Positions 23,356-37,000 of a stretch of 64,000 nt of DNA are shown piece by piece. The translations under genes were made by a program, and so were the position numbers. Source of the stretch: Verpa conica (Eukaryota > Ascomycota > Pezizomycetes > Pezizales > Morchellaceae); the NCBI GenBank assembly GCA_033030425.1, contig JAUFSD010000009.1:248001-312000 (forward strand), read 5' to 3'. Each line of letters begins with the position of its first letter. Positions within the stretch are counted from its first letter, which is position 1. The notes under the pieces were generated by a model that worked only from the letters and a program-made list of their open reading frames with translations, was not told the origin of the DNA and made no database searches.

Positions 23356-26300
23356 TTGATTTTTGAGGTATGTATTCTACTCGACCTTGGGGGAGTGGGG
23401 ATCTTTTTGAAGAATCTGATAAGCGTCGCCGGAGTCATGCCCGGGAGGATCTGATAAGGCGCTAGTAAAAAAAGCCCGCATGAGCGGCTATGACGGATGC
23501 TTTGTACGCAGACCAGTTAGCAGTTTGTTAACATGGTTAACGGGGTTAAAGACTAGGTTAAGCATCTGATAAAGAATCACCGCCAAGACATCTCGGGTCT
23601 AAATACTTACCCCTCGGGAAATTCCGCTACCATGAACTGACTGCAAGACAAACCTATGGCGTGTTGGCCGGATCTACTGAGCCCGGACCAGGAACCCTAG
23701 GCGAATGGTAGAGGGGATATTCTTCTCCCGCTGGTAGCCGGAGGATTCTATGCTCCGGAGATATCAAACTTCGGGGTTGTTGGCGCTACTAATCATAACC
23801 TAAAGTCCCAACGAAACCCGGCCAAGGCTTGATAAGATGAGTGACCTACTATGACTCTCTATCCTGAATGAATGAATAAGTACATGGAGCCCAAAGGCTA
23901 AAGTACTCGCACCCCACTCTTTTAGCACATATAACGCAGCTAAACAAAAACAAAACAAAAACCAATAATAAAGCAAAAACAGTAAAAACAAAACCAGATA
24001 AGGCCCACAACCAATCGTAAAACAAATACGTAAAATAAAACTTTTCGAGCTTCACTATTTCCCTACTCCTCGTCCTCGCTTTCTCTTCTCCCCTGGTCAC
24101 TGCTTTCCGCTATGTCTTCCTACATTTCCCCCATCCCCACTCCTCTTCCCTTCTGTCACCTTGTTTGACTCTCTATCCTGTTATTATTAGGTTTCTATTG
24201 CGTCTTTATAAGGGCTTAGAAATATTGATATATAATACAGTCTATCCTAATATGTACTTACTAAGAGATTATGAAAGTTAAATAAACTCTAAGGATACAA
24301 CACTCTTGTACCTAGGACTAATAAAACAAAAAACACATAAAACTCTAGTGCTCCACCAAACCCATAGCATTTCCCACCCGCGGCCAGGTCACCTACGGCC
24401 CACTCTTGATCTCAAATCACTCTCTATTAAAAAGTAGTGGTACTAATTTAATCAAGGTAACAAAGCCCTATAAAAATCATTGCTACTAACTGTCCCCCCT
24501 ATAGCTACATGAAATCTTTTATAGGTCCTTTAAAGGGTAAGTTTCGTTCGCTAGTACATACTCGTGGTGATTGTGAAACAAAAACCCTCCCAAGTTCTCT
24601 GCGGCGATTAAACAAATTTTAGGCTCAATAATATCAACTTACCCTTTTTCTTCAATACTAGAGTAGAGGGCTGAGGAATTGCTGCCAAGAGTCATGGGAG
24701 CTCTTGAACCCATAAATAATACTACCACATGGTAAACTTGGCATTAATAGTACTAGCATGTGGGTGCCAGTGGGGGCTATTTTACTGTGGGTGAGTGTAT
24801 TCTACATTCCAACTTCATCCCCCTCTATACTAGTATATAATCCATCAGTAATGTAACTTATCACGGGCGGTATTAACACTCTGGGTTTGGGCACATACGC
24901 AAATAGTTGTTCTGAACTTAAGGGCTTTAGTATGAATGAATGAATTCCGGTGGCAGAAAGCTTTTTATAATATTTACACCACCCCCACCATATCTCATCT
25001 CGAGAAGGGGACCGAAGTTCACTATTTATGCTCAATGGATATACAACACTCATAAGAAGCCTTACAACCCTGAGTCGGAGAAGACCGAGTGGAAGTTATA
25101 CGTTACTTGGTGTGCACAAATGCACGTTGGGGTTCCCGTAAGTTAATTAAAAGATCCCGTACGTACCCGACCCAGGGCTAAAGTACCAGAGTGTCACGGA
25201 TCTAAGCGACTGTTGTCCCACGTGTTTTTTTTATTAGAGAGTTTAAGCCAAGCACAAAAAATCTAGAATACAGTATATTAAGTCTAGATCAAAACTGGCC
25301 AATAGATATACTGTTTTGTAAGCCGTAATTCTGGAAAATTACTACTCTATATTATATCACAAATTCATCCCGCCGTGATACTTTCCTTTTTTGGGGTGTC
25401 CTAATACTTTAGCCTTGATCCGAGTATACGAAGCGGCAAATATATCAAAAACCTAATCTACAACTAGCGCCACCAGGAGTTGAGGTTCGGTAGGGTTGTA
25501 CACACATTCCCCAGTATTCAGCGCCCTATTTCTTGACAAACAAAAATAAACGTTATCAGGACAGCCATAAGATTTAGTTTTGATAGCCGTAAAAACACCA
25601 CTACTAGAAGTTGTTCAAGCGCCTGACTGCTTGCTCTTCCTTATATATCGTGAGAGTGTGGTACTATATCAAAAGAGCAAATAGGACCATGAGATATATA
25701 GTTATGGTAACACTTCCTAGGGAAAAGAAAAAATCCCGAGCCGATGATCCCAGCCTAAAGATGACCGGGACTTCCACAAGATAGGGTTCTCCAGGATCTT
25801 TAGTATCCCGGTTTAAAAAACAGAGTTTCGTGGTTAGATACACTCTAGCCTTAGCGAGGATTATGTATATTGTATGGCAAGACCCAATTTACGTAATTAC
25901 AACCGGCGGTATATACCAAGCACTGAAATTCAGTAAGTTTGTGTGCGCATGTCCTCAAGTTCCGTGTCCGATGTCAGCGCTCCTCTTGGCAACCTGAAAC
26001 GGTGCATCACCAAGAAGACAAAAGCAAGCCCGAGTTCGTATATTATGTCTTCATAGTATATGACGGTTTCAGACACGCGGCCTATACATTAAGCCACAGC
26101 CCTTAAATCTAGGATAACTGCAGTAGCTACATAGACCTTGGGGAATATTCTGCGACATCAGATATTCGGGAGGGGGGGGGGGAGAAATCAAAAATCCTAA
26201 TCCTTCACCACTATGAGGACATGCAGTATACCTTATCGGCCCGGGAATTAAAAAAAAAAAACTGGGCCCGGTTCACAATAGTCAATTACTACCCAAAGCG

Positions 26301-29242
26301 CCAACAATAATGAGAAATTCTAAAATCATAAAACATTACATTACCCGTTTGTTATATCACTTTGTAACCTGAAATTTTTAGATATATCAAGTTCCGCATG
26401 TTAAGAATATGATACTGTTGGAGACTCATGTTCTTCAGACATTCTCGGCGATGGTATATACTAATTTCGTGTTACCTAGGAATCTCGCCGCATTTATAGT
26501 GGATATAGGTATCCTTGGCATTGCCGTATTCGTGTTGTATAAGAACGGCAAAATACATCCGTCTATATGAAGTTATCTCAATATAAGCACTAATTAGTAA
26601 TAAGCACACAATATCCAACCTGAGAATGTTTTTACGTCGGGGCTTCACTATATATGTATTGTCAAACAAGCTTTATGCACTTAACAGGATAATTGGCAAA
26701 AAACAGGGAGGAGGGGTGGTTATTTAGGTACAGAGTGTGTGCCTAAGAATTCCTCCATGTATTTATGATTAATTCATTCGTTCGTGCGCCTAAGGACCCA
26801 CGCCGAGTGACCAACTATGACACGTACTTTACTCTTAAGTTACAACAAGGTCCGTACTTGCCAAGTGCCCAGATATTTTTACTTTATCTTCATAGGACTT
26901 AATGCACTTACCACAATAGTTATACAAGCACTTGATAGGTTAAGTATAATACTAGACTCACTCATGCAACATTTACCGGTAAATTCAGCTGATTACTCTC
27001 GCGTAGCCTTTTACAAAAGACTCATATCGTGCTTTCTTCTCCATTTAGAAGCACTCTCGGGGTACAATTGAGCGAGCGCGGGGGGGTTCATGTATGTATG
27101 ATCGTATTAGCTTTCTGTTGCAGTCATCACAAAGAGCTCCACTAGTACAATTCAAGTAGTGTCCCAAAAAAAAAAACCCCCCCCTGACCTTCTGAGATCT
27201 TCATAATCCCCTGTGGGTGGATCGGCTGTCAGAACCGACTTCGCTTGGGGCAGAATGCACCCCAAACTGTCAGGGCCCAGTTGATGCATATCTACTACAC
27301 CAGGTTATAGTCTACAACATGATCCCATTACTTGTATCAGCTAACCGACGAGACATGCAGATATACCGTACTAAATTGTACCGAGACTTTTTTTTTTTTT
27401 TCACGGTATGTGAGCCGAGTCGGTTTTTTTTTTTTTTTTTCTAGACCTCGCTCGATCGTGAGTATAGGTGAAACTAGGGCAAAGTCATGCATGTTCCTAG
27501 TTGGAATTTAAATAGGGAAATAGGATTCAGAGTGATAGCAGAATATGTAGACGCGTCATGGCCCCCTAACAAGAAACAGTACGCAAAAGCAAGTATCCTG
27601 TTATTATTCTGATACTAGAACCTGAGAATAAAAGCCCTAAAAACTCGAAATAAGTCGTAGAGATTCACTATGATAAGGCAAACCAGAAACTGTTACCGAT
27701 AGCAGTCATTGCCCTGAGTAATAATCCAGCAGGTATCCCAAGAGCTCAACAGGCACAATCTACTGTGGGTCAGGGTTAGGTTAACCCCCCGGCACAGTCC
27801 GAGGCATCTAAAAAAGTCTAGATTAAACGCCATCCCCCCTTTGGGGCTATTTGGCAAAATAATGGACCGCTCTGTCCATCAGAACTCTAGGGTAGTTGTC
27901 GGTGCCGTAAAGTGTACTACATCGGCTATTGTGATTCCTCTTCTTGAAATTATCAAATCAAAAGCCCCTAATCTAACGTCGATCGTAGTGATTAAGCAAT
28001 CTTCGGCTGGGTTAATTATGGGTAATGCTACGTACTCTGATCTACACTACTACAACTACGTAGTACACACTTTGCAATACGTATACCCTTTATCAGGGTT
28101 ATCGGTGGTGGTGGTCCCCTAAACAGCCTACACTTGGTCGGGCCGACCCTTTATCTATATGCAAGGCGATAAAAAAAAAAAAAAAACTCCGGTGATATGT
28201 AGTTACGGGACTTCATACCTATGTTCTTTTCTCACAGTATATCCTTCTTACACACACCTTCCTCGTGGATTTAGTTGAATGTGCCTAGATTAAAGACAGT
28301 CTTAAAGCTAGTCCCAGGGTTTGGTCTACCATTATTGTGGCGTTATCACTTTTATCTAGTGAAACATATGATCTAAGTTTGAGTTTCAGCTACTAGCTAT
28401 CAAAATTCTCATGATCAAAGCTTCCGAGCCCCCCCCTAAATACCTACAGCAGGAAAAAAAGAAGAAAAAAAACCTCAGTGTAATGAATTTGAAGACATAA
28501 GTTGAGACTCGGTTATGTTGAACAAACTATAACCCTGATCATTTTCGATCTTATCGCAATACGAGCCTTTCACCTCCACAATATAGGTCCGAGCCGTGTT
28601 GCGAAGATAAAGTACGTAGCACTAACTACTATACTTTCGAATCCTCTGCGTTGATGGGGGGGGGGTTCCAGGTTTGAAGCACTTTACGGTTTAATTGATG
28701 CACGCATATATACGACATGGAGGCACATGGAGGAATTTCAGCACTCTTTGAATTTAACAAGGATTATGAATATCCTAACTGATAGTAGTAGCTGAGGTGG
28801 GTCCACAGCGGTAATATTGCGCATACCCTCCTACCTGGGGCCGCATCGTTGCTCCAGGCCTTTCCTCTGCCCCCCCCCCTTTTGTCTACCCCAGAAGGTC
28901 AATCCTGGGCTTCGTCCTACCCCGCAATTTCTCCGCACACGTGTTTTATTGGTTGTCGGGCCCATCTTAAGACATGCAGAATTCATAATTCAAGTTAATA
29001 TGCCGTGGTTACCGTGATAGGTATAGTATATATAATCAATTGACCGAGTTGTCCCAAAGAATAGTATATAATATAACGCCCATCCTCCTGGTCTCTCGCC
29101 ACCTCCCCCAATCATCAGTACCCAGACTCTCTACCTTATAAGAACTACCTTCATACCATCGCCACCTATCGAGTGCTTTTATAATAACAACTTATTACAC
29201 CATTGGTCTCTCAGCCCTTTTTACGAATTCGGTCCTCCCACG
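23356..29242. other. Gene desert, 5.9 kb
   Basis: After the promoter with the GATA cluster, no gene is supported. Many homopolymer tracts are present: G11 at 26172-26182, G10 at 28656-28665, C10 at 28870-28879, long T runs near 27388-27440, and an A run near 28170-28186. Short open frames lack ATG or splice logic. Confidence 0.55.
23414..23582 (+). promoter_or_regulatory. Cluster of three ATCTGATAA iron-GATA motifs
   Basis: Exact ATCTGATAA at 23414-23422, 23449-23457 and 23574-23582, plus a one-mismatch copy (TTCTGATAA) at 23318-23326. ATCWGATAA is the extended site recognised by fungal iron-responsive GATA repressors (SreA, Sre1, Urbs1). The exact copies lie 59-227 bp upstream of the first ATG of the divergently read oxidoreductase. 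By simple base-frequency reasoning about one such 9-mer is expected per 64 kb, so three within 170 bp is notable. General nitrogen GATA factors could also bind the core. Confidence 0.6.
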
Positions 29243-29641
29243 ATGTCAGATCGAGACTACAGCTCGGAAGCACGGAAGAACAATGATCCGCCGATCAGTC
29301 AAGTTGGGAGCTTAGGATCTAACTCCTCGGCGCCACCTCCTGGATCTTCACCCATTGGTCTTCACGTATGTTCTCTCTCTCCTATCACCGACTTCTCTCT
29401 ATACCCCCCCTCTCCCCACTGGTTCCAAGTTACGTATGTAGCTAACAAAAAGTAATCCATTAGTTCACACACCACCCAGTCCCAACGCCCGAAGAGGTCA
29501 AACGGTCACCTATAAAAAAATTGTACTTGACCCCGATCTACATCTCATTCTCCCTTCCCCCGCTTTACTATAAATATAAATTACTAACAGAATTCCGATT
29601 CCGATAGTGTTCGATGGCTGAAGTATGGCCCAGTCGACTGA
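29243..29641 (+). CDS. Possible two-exon micro-gene, 57 aa
   Basis: Exon 1 (29243-29365) starts at an ATG and encodes a Ser/Gly/Pro-rich peptide beginning MSDRDYSSEARKNNDPP. A GTATGT donor follows. A pyrimidine-rich stretch and a TACTAACAG branch-acceptor lead to exon 2 (29591-29641), in phase, ending at TGA after 16 more residues. A TATAATATAA stretch lies near 29065. No family is recognised. It could equally be the 5' fragment of a decayed longer gene, since another donor-like GTATGG occurs in exon 2. Confidence is low because the peptide is short and low in complexity. Confidence 0.35.
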
Positions 29642-32600
29642 TTAAGTGGGCAATCATTCAAACCTCGAAGCCGGCTTAATACCACCCCACTTAGTTGATC
29701 GGCTATATGTTTTTGGTTTTTTATTTCATTGGGAATCGGTTCGGATGGCGCTGCTTTCGATTGGAGTCAAATTCTTTTTTCTTTTTTTATCATTCACAAC
29801 GAGCGCGGCGTTCTAAATGTACGATAGTATTTTAGCGATATCGATTAATGAAGCCCTTTTTTAAAAAAACTTATGTGAAGAACCCAATATGGCTAATTAA
29901 AATAATTTAATACCCCCCCCGAGAGTACGCCGTTTATAAACCCGTTTTTTCTCTTTCCCTACCTACTCGCTTGTAGAAAAAAACATGTGGGAACAAGGAT
30001 GCCCCGGTTGATCTTTTGGAGGGGCCGGATTTGAAATTAGGCAGAAATTCCGCCCTTGCACGAAAGAAAACCGTTTGGATTTGGAAATGTATGCAAGTAG
30101 CTGCGCGCATGCAAGGATCACGCTTTATATTAGACGTGGAAATATATTAGATATCATAAAAAGTAATGCTGGTTGGTCGCCGCTTTCAAGCTGGTTTCTC
30201 TTTTACTCCCCACAAATCGCTTCAACCCGGCCGTTCGCTTAGTTACTTGATATCCATTGTAATTGCATGGGGTCTGGTGGTGCGTCGTGTGTACTGGGTT
30301 GTTGTGGCCGTACCCCACTCTACCGCTCTGCTGGTACTGAAGAACACCATCCTGGCACCTCGGTTTGGAGAAGGGAGGAAAATTAATCATGTCTGCCACC
30401 TGATAAAGTCGTGTGATTGAGTCTAGCTACCACGCGCAAAGTACAAGGAGGTTTGAGCTCGATCCTATCGATCTCAAGATTCGCGTTTCATCGTTAAGAT
30501 GGATGAAACACCAGCGTTATAAGCCGCGATTCTTATAGGGCCTTATAAGTCACTAATGAGGTAAGAAATCACCACCATCTGATGCATCTCCCAATACCAT
30601 ATCTCGCTTATAGGTGTGCACTATTGAGACTTTACTCTGATTCAGTCGGTACGCAATATCTTTTCTCCCCCTCTTCCATGTTCCTGTGGCTTTGGTCATG
30701 CCATGCTGCCAACCAAGACATACTAAATATGCCAAGGACGCTTCGAGTTGTAAATCTGGGCCCACAGTAATGGGAATTATCTGCTCAGTCCGGCCGCTGC
30801 AGGGAGCAAATTAGTATGTGGAAGACTAAAAGCCCCTCCAAACCACAATAGACGAGATGATTCCATCACTAAAAGCAACCAAAGACATACAGGGCACCAG
30901 GACATTGGCTATTGTAACACCCATTTCTCTTGCGCTAAGTACTAAAGCCTTTCGTAGCACTCTACTAGCTCATGATAATCTTGAGCGGATTTCTGGAGGA
31001 TTTGGCCACCGTAATGCATGAAAGATAAGGCTAAATCCTGATTTCAGCGTAGCATCCTAGTATTCCCAAGATACCATTGTCAAAAGGATCGACAGGGTCT
31101 ACAGCCAAGCCAACGATCTTTTGATGTCCCTGAGAAACAAAAGTAACCGGGCATCGGGGTATAGGTCGTAGATCGGAGAAAAAGCGAAAGTGCCGGCCCG
31201 AGGTTATACGCAAGATGGTACCAGGGAAATAAGTTTCTCTAGTCTTTTTTTCATTGCTTCTATATGATGTAATCAATCCGGACAATAGGGCCGCATACCC
31301 TAGGGCCAAGGACATCTATGTTGTTTCCTGCAGAAAGTCGAAGAACATAAGAGGTGCCGTGACAGCTATAGAATAAGATTATTAATTGTGAATGTGGGAA
31401 TACACGGAGCGGATGACGGTCCGTAGACTCAAGGCGATAAACCTAGGTCTGAAGAAATTATACCTAGGGGCTGGGGATGGTACATGGTAGATATCATTAC
31501 AAAATACATGTATTAAAAATACACTAAAAACAACTCACATAGGTCTATCCATACATAAGCGCTACTTGGGAGCGCCTATATACCATTTATACGTAGAGAG
31601 CGAGTACGGGGCGTTGGTTCATATATCATCACTCGAACTTTTAAACAAAGCTGACCTGATATCACATTAGCTAGCGGGACTCGTAATTATACTAAGACAT
31701 ATAAACAACATATAGGTAGAAGTCCTTACTGCTTACTGATTTGTAGGAATATCTTGGGTACTAACTACACCAAAGAGGCAGCTTCCTCAATTTCCCCTTG
31801 CTCTATTAGGGATAGGGACTGTAGGTTAGGTGTTTCGCTACTTTTTAAAACTCTTAGTACAATTATCGGTTCATGTGGTAGTCTTACTTCTCATGTCTCA
31901 ATTTCCTTCTATCTCAAGATACCAACCTAGTACTGCATGTGACGCCTCGAATAAAATGTATTCGACGCTCTGATGTCCTACGGCAGCGTTGAGGCGAGGG
32001 GCCCTAGCAAAATTGATGCCGAGTGACTGATCAACAAGTATTGCTGAGCAAATAAATACACCGGGGCGGAGTAAGCAGACTTAGCACGGAAAACACGGCA
32101 CCAATATTATAGTATTGGCTTGTACCAAGATAAGTAGTATTCCCGTAGCCCGGTCGAGCCCACGGCTATCTCCAAGGATGCTGGATATAGTTGACTTACC
32201 ATGTCCTTACGCCAAATAGTGAGGAACCAAGGTTTTAGGGCGGCACCAGCCCAGGGGGTCCAACATCTCTATGATACTAGGAACTTTGCGAGTAGTTCAG
32301 GGGAAATAGTGGTACGTTTCTCAGGTATTGTTTTCACAAAGTAAGACAGAACACAAGCCATATAGAGGTGCGTAATGCGGGGTATGGCACTTTGCGTGTC
32401 AGTGTTTTTGAAATCTGGTAACAGGGAGCGCCATGTCTTTCATACCAGGTCACTTTGTGGGGGCTCTGGGTTGAACAGAATTTAGCGAATCGTTTGGGTC
32501 TGCTTGTATTGGGGCGTTTACTCCCAAAGCAACTTCCCGTGAGGTACGCCCAGAAATGCAAGTCTCAGACTGGGGGTGCCGGTAGATTTCGATTGGTGAG

Positions 32601-33685
32601 AACAAGGCTGTCATTTTTCGGGAATTTAGAGGAAGTACCAGTAGTGACACCCGCCGATTAATAGGCCCCGGAACCCCGAGTAGACAAAGATACAGGCCTG
32701 TGTCTCATATGTGTGAGGGCACTATGTTATCTCAACATGTTGGGTAACTCCCTATATCAGCTTTGTCTCAGAATACACTCCAGGTTCTCAAAACCGTTTG
32801 TGAACGCTCAGATAGAAGCATGAACCCGCTAGTGGCGCTGCCGGTATCGTAATGCATGGCTTTTTCGATAGCATGAGCTTGAGCCTATATCGAACTATGC
32901 AGAGGGCGTTTCGGGTGCTCTCTCTCCAGAAGAAGGCCCCATACCTAGTTTTCAGGGCTAGAACATTCTAAATAGGGGGTATAACGGGTAGCTGGGACGG
33001 CGTACGTACGTACGTAGTGTTGACATGATCTAAACCTGCAAGAAATGCCTTGTCTACTATAGGGATCAGGTGAAAAACACCATGCCACATTGTGCCTAAC
33101 CCTCCTTTGTACTGAGGCAGTTCAAGCATGTATTCACCCGCCGTATACAGTATTCAGGAACAGGGCGAAAGTAGAAGGTGGAAAGATGTAGTTACGCGGC
33201 TCACAAAAAGGCTTGTTTCTCTCTCGGGCGAGAGTTAATTACAACAACAGGATTACATCACCTGTCCTAAAGGTTAAAAGGGCAGCAATGGACCGCTGCG
33301 TAGGAAAACGTATATGAAAAGCGACCTTCATGACAAAAGGTAGAATTAAGTTTTGGATAAAGACGAAAGGGTTTTTGGCACACAAACACGATGATATTTG
33401 GTATCTCCCACGCCCGTTCCTCTCGGACAGCATACAATATGCATATAGGAAACTAAAAAAATAACACCGTCGACCATCTATCACGAACGCGTACAGTAAC
33501 AACCGCAAAAATTAAATAGATTTCCGCGACCTCATAAAACCCGAGAAAAAAAAATTAAGAGATCCCTCCTCCCTATCCCATAACAAGAACACACAATGAA
33601 AGAAAGCCACCCCCATCACGAGATATCAACAGTTCGATCTGAACGACAAACAGGCAAGTGCAAGGTATATCCGTAAATCAAACAC
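29642..33685. other. Gene desert, 4.0 kb
   Basis: No supported gene. Open frames near 30166-30420 and 32334-32661 appear on both strands without motifs. A palindromic GTAC microsatellite (four units) lies at about 33002-33017. The last 150 bp are the 3' region of the 55-aa gene. Confidence 0.5.
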
Positions 33686-34018
33686 TTAGTCTGATACAGC
33701 GGCAGCAGCACCCTTGAGTCCCTTCTTCTTGAACATCTTCTTACTGTTTTTTGATAAAAGATATTAGAAGATATCCAGGTGATAAGAGAGCTTTAATCCA
33801 CCAACTGAAGAGAGAATGATACTTACATCCTATCAATGATGCTAATCTTCTTGTCAAGGTCCTTTGCCTTCTGCTCATCGGTCTGCGGCTAATCCATAAA
33901 AGTCAGTATTACAAACACAACCAATATCAAAACCACAATATCTACTGGTGATGGAGAGACATACAGCAGGAGCAGTGGTCTGGTCGGCAATGACGGGTTC
34001 AGCAGCAGGAGCAGACAT
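33686..34018 (-). CDS. Small basic protein, 55 aa, three exons
   Basis: Exons 34018-33965, 33882-33827 and 33743-33686, with introns of 83 and 82 bp that have GTATGT and GTAAGT donors and CAG acceptors. All three phases join correctly, and the stop follows a short Ala-rich tail. The product starts MSAPAAEPVIADQTTAPATD and continues with a Lys-rich, probably amphipathic helix (KKISIIDRIKKMFKKKGLKG). No family is recognised. The precise splice signals and phase agreement across three exons argue for a real gene missed by ORF length filters. An abundant, short cytosolic or membrane-associated protein is possible; the function is unknown. Confidence 0.72.
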
Positions 34019-37000
34019 AGTGGATGATAGTTTCTTTAATTACTAAAGGAGGGGATGAATGCCTAGTGCAGTAGGTCGAAGGAGCGAAGATGAAGTGGGC
34101 AACGGTGGTAGGAGACGAAGCAGGAAGGAAAACAAGAGGCTTGACAACAGTCGGAGTATATAAAGGGCAGCAGCAGGAAAGGGGGCAAGATGAGGAGGCA
34201 GCAGGAAGAAAGGTGAGTCGCTCAAAAACGTCGCACGGCCTGAGCACCGAGGGGGCTTGGGAATCGAAATTGGCGGCAGGGTCAAGAAATAACGAAGAAA
34301 AGACATTCCAAAAAAAAACAAAGAAGCGTAACGCACCGTCTTCAACCAACCGTCCAGGTCGTCTAGCCACACACTCCCCTCCTCCAAGGTTCACAAACCA
34401 CCCGACCTTATCGGCTGGCGGCATTTTCTGTTACAGATGTTTACCATCCACTCCTCCGTCTCATCAGCGCATCATGGTCTGTGGACGCCCCAAGGTGGGG
34501 ATGTGGAGAGATACGGTTGATAGTGGTGGTGGGCTTGAAAAGGTTCATCCAACACCACGGCGTCCCCCGTCACCCTCATGGAAATCGGATAACCACTTCC
34601 ACCGCGGCATTCTAATCAGTCCATTTATTACATATCAACCACCGGTTTTTCTTTCCTTAAAGAACTATATGTATTTATTACTGACTACATGTATAGGCTT
34701 CGGACATCTGATATGATATGCACTTTCTTAGGCTTCCCGTCTAGTAAAATGCACCGGGCTCGCTTGGTTAGCCACTTTTCCCTAAAGCAAGTGAATGGTA
34801 GCTCTGCTAGGGGTAACCCTGCGCCGAGGCGCAGTGCATGGCCGTGGAAATCATGTGCACGGGCCTGAAGCGACCGGTGTAACAGGGGCTCTATTGTCCT
34901 GTGATACTCTCTCTGCACCGTCTGACCTATCAGAAACTCTGCTCCGGCAGGCCTTTCAAATAGTTTTCTTTCCAAGTGTACTTATGATAATACAACTTCT
35001 CGGAGCTGAAGTGCTACCTAAACGTCACGGTTTTATGCTGGGTAAGCTGGTATTGATGGTTGGACGCGTACGCTTCAGGGCTATCATACGTGCACATTAC
35101 AGTGGGTCAATCACCCTGTGTATTGTACAACGCTCGCCTGCAAATAAACAAAAATTCAAAATTTAACAAGCGTGACAGTGACGGGTCGGGTGTTACCATT
35201 TTCAAGGAAAAGTCTCCTCGCTCGTCCTTAATCAAGCAAGACAGCCATGCACTGGCGCGGGAGGAGCAATAATCTGTGCATACCCGAAATTACTGCATTC
35301 CCTAACCCTGATCTACAGATTCACTTCTTGCACCAGTCAGCGATTCTGGAAGTAAGATATGAAACACAGTCTCGGAATTCAACCTCCTTTACTTTGCCTC
35401 CGCGGTCGGGGGAGGGCCTTCAAGTTAGGGCCGGGGGACATGGACGGGACATGTCGCTCGGTACTTTTGGAATGGTTTTTTTTTTTGTGGAGATTACAAG
35501 ATTACGCAAGAAACAGACACGCTTCGGATTACTTATTCGGACTTGCATTCAAATTTTGATAAACATCCCGACAACAAGCGTTCGGTACTCGGTAAGGGGG
35601 TCGTTGCACTGAATCACTAGCGGCAGATTGACACCATTCATGTTTAAGTAAGACATGCCGGGTTCCAGAAGATTACAGCAGTTTTCACGAAGGAAGTCAT
35701 TGCGGATGGTATGATTATGTCTGCATTGACGACAGTGGTTCATATTTTAGGTAAGTATTGTCCTAGTTGTTTACAGGGCTCGGAATCGGTTCTATCTAGG
35801 GTAACGTAGCCGGTTCGCAAAAAAGATATTCGCTAAAGACAAAAATCTCGGGATACGTCACCGAACCATCCATTTCCCCCGGATGTGATGTTTCGAGAAC
35901 ATTCGTAAAACAGGGGAGAGAAAAAAAATCTCCTTCCAAGCCATTAACAACACCGAGATCGCCGGATGTCAACCGATATCATAAAATCCAAATAAAATTC
36001 AGCCTTATAGGTAGGGCTGAGGGGACATCAGGCGGGAATTGCGGATAGTTGTCCGAGCTGAGCTAATGTAAGGTACTGATCGGTAGAACTTGTGCCGAAG
36101 ACCGAATCAGAGACGGGGCAGGCCACATAAATGAGCCTATCCTAAGTTCTTATCAAGAACCTTCCTGTACCGATGACCGAGATCTTGGAACCGCCAAGTG
36201 GTACACAGTTACGTGGGTTTAAGCTTACCCCGGTGGATCTACCTTCATGAACCAGGTGGTGGGTAATTAACATCTGGTGATTAGTTTAAGCTCATCACGG
36301 CAAGGGGCTCCTAGTAGTTTTCAGGGTTTCGAACTGCTGTAGTTGTTATTGGTTCGGTGTATCTAGGTCCTATGAGTTTTGTCTTGCCTAATATGTAGTT
36401 AATGGTGATTCAAGATTTAAAACTACCCAAGCTACCTTTTTGGGATTTCTTTACCTAGGACGTTACTAGATTTGCAAACCCGCTCAGAACGATACTAGTT
36501 AGTCAGTATTTTTTAGGGAGAAATATCTGGATAGGAACCGATTGTAACGCTGGGGACTTTTACTTACTGTGGTACCCGAGCTGATGAACCTATATTTCCT
36601 AGAGTCAGAAATTTATAGCTACTTTTTTGTGGAAAATAGAGGGATAGACTTATTTAGCTGAGATCTATGCCATTGTGGGGATCCTAGCGAGGTTTTATGT
36701 GAGTTCTGAGAGGCATACTCTCAAGAAATTAAAGGAACGATCAATTATAGTGTGAGGAAGTAAAGAGTTTATTGTTTGTGGTGTATATGTGTGTGTAATC
36801 TGGGTGCAAGAGTACTGGTGCTGGGGATGCCAACTGTGCTGTCAATTTTGTGGTGATGCTGACTGTAGTGAGTATACCCATAGATTATCACTCGACACAT
36901 CAAGAGCACCCACACAAATAGAAATTTCATGCTCTCCTTATCACCTACAGTCTCCTTTTCCCTAACTTCGAAATCATCTCATCGACACCACAATTGATTA

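Noticed and set aside
34043..34716. ORFs of 114-208 codons on both strands
   Set aside because: A biased-composition promoter region lowers stop density on both strands; no motif, and it overlaps the upstream region of the 55-aa gene.
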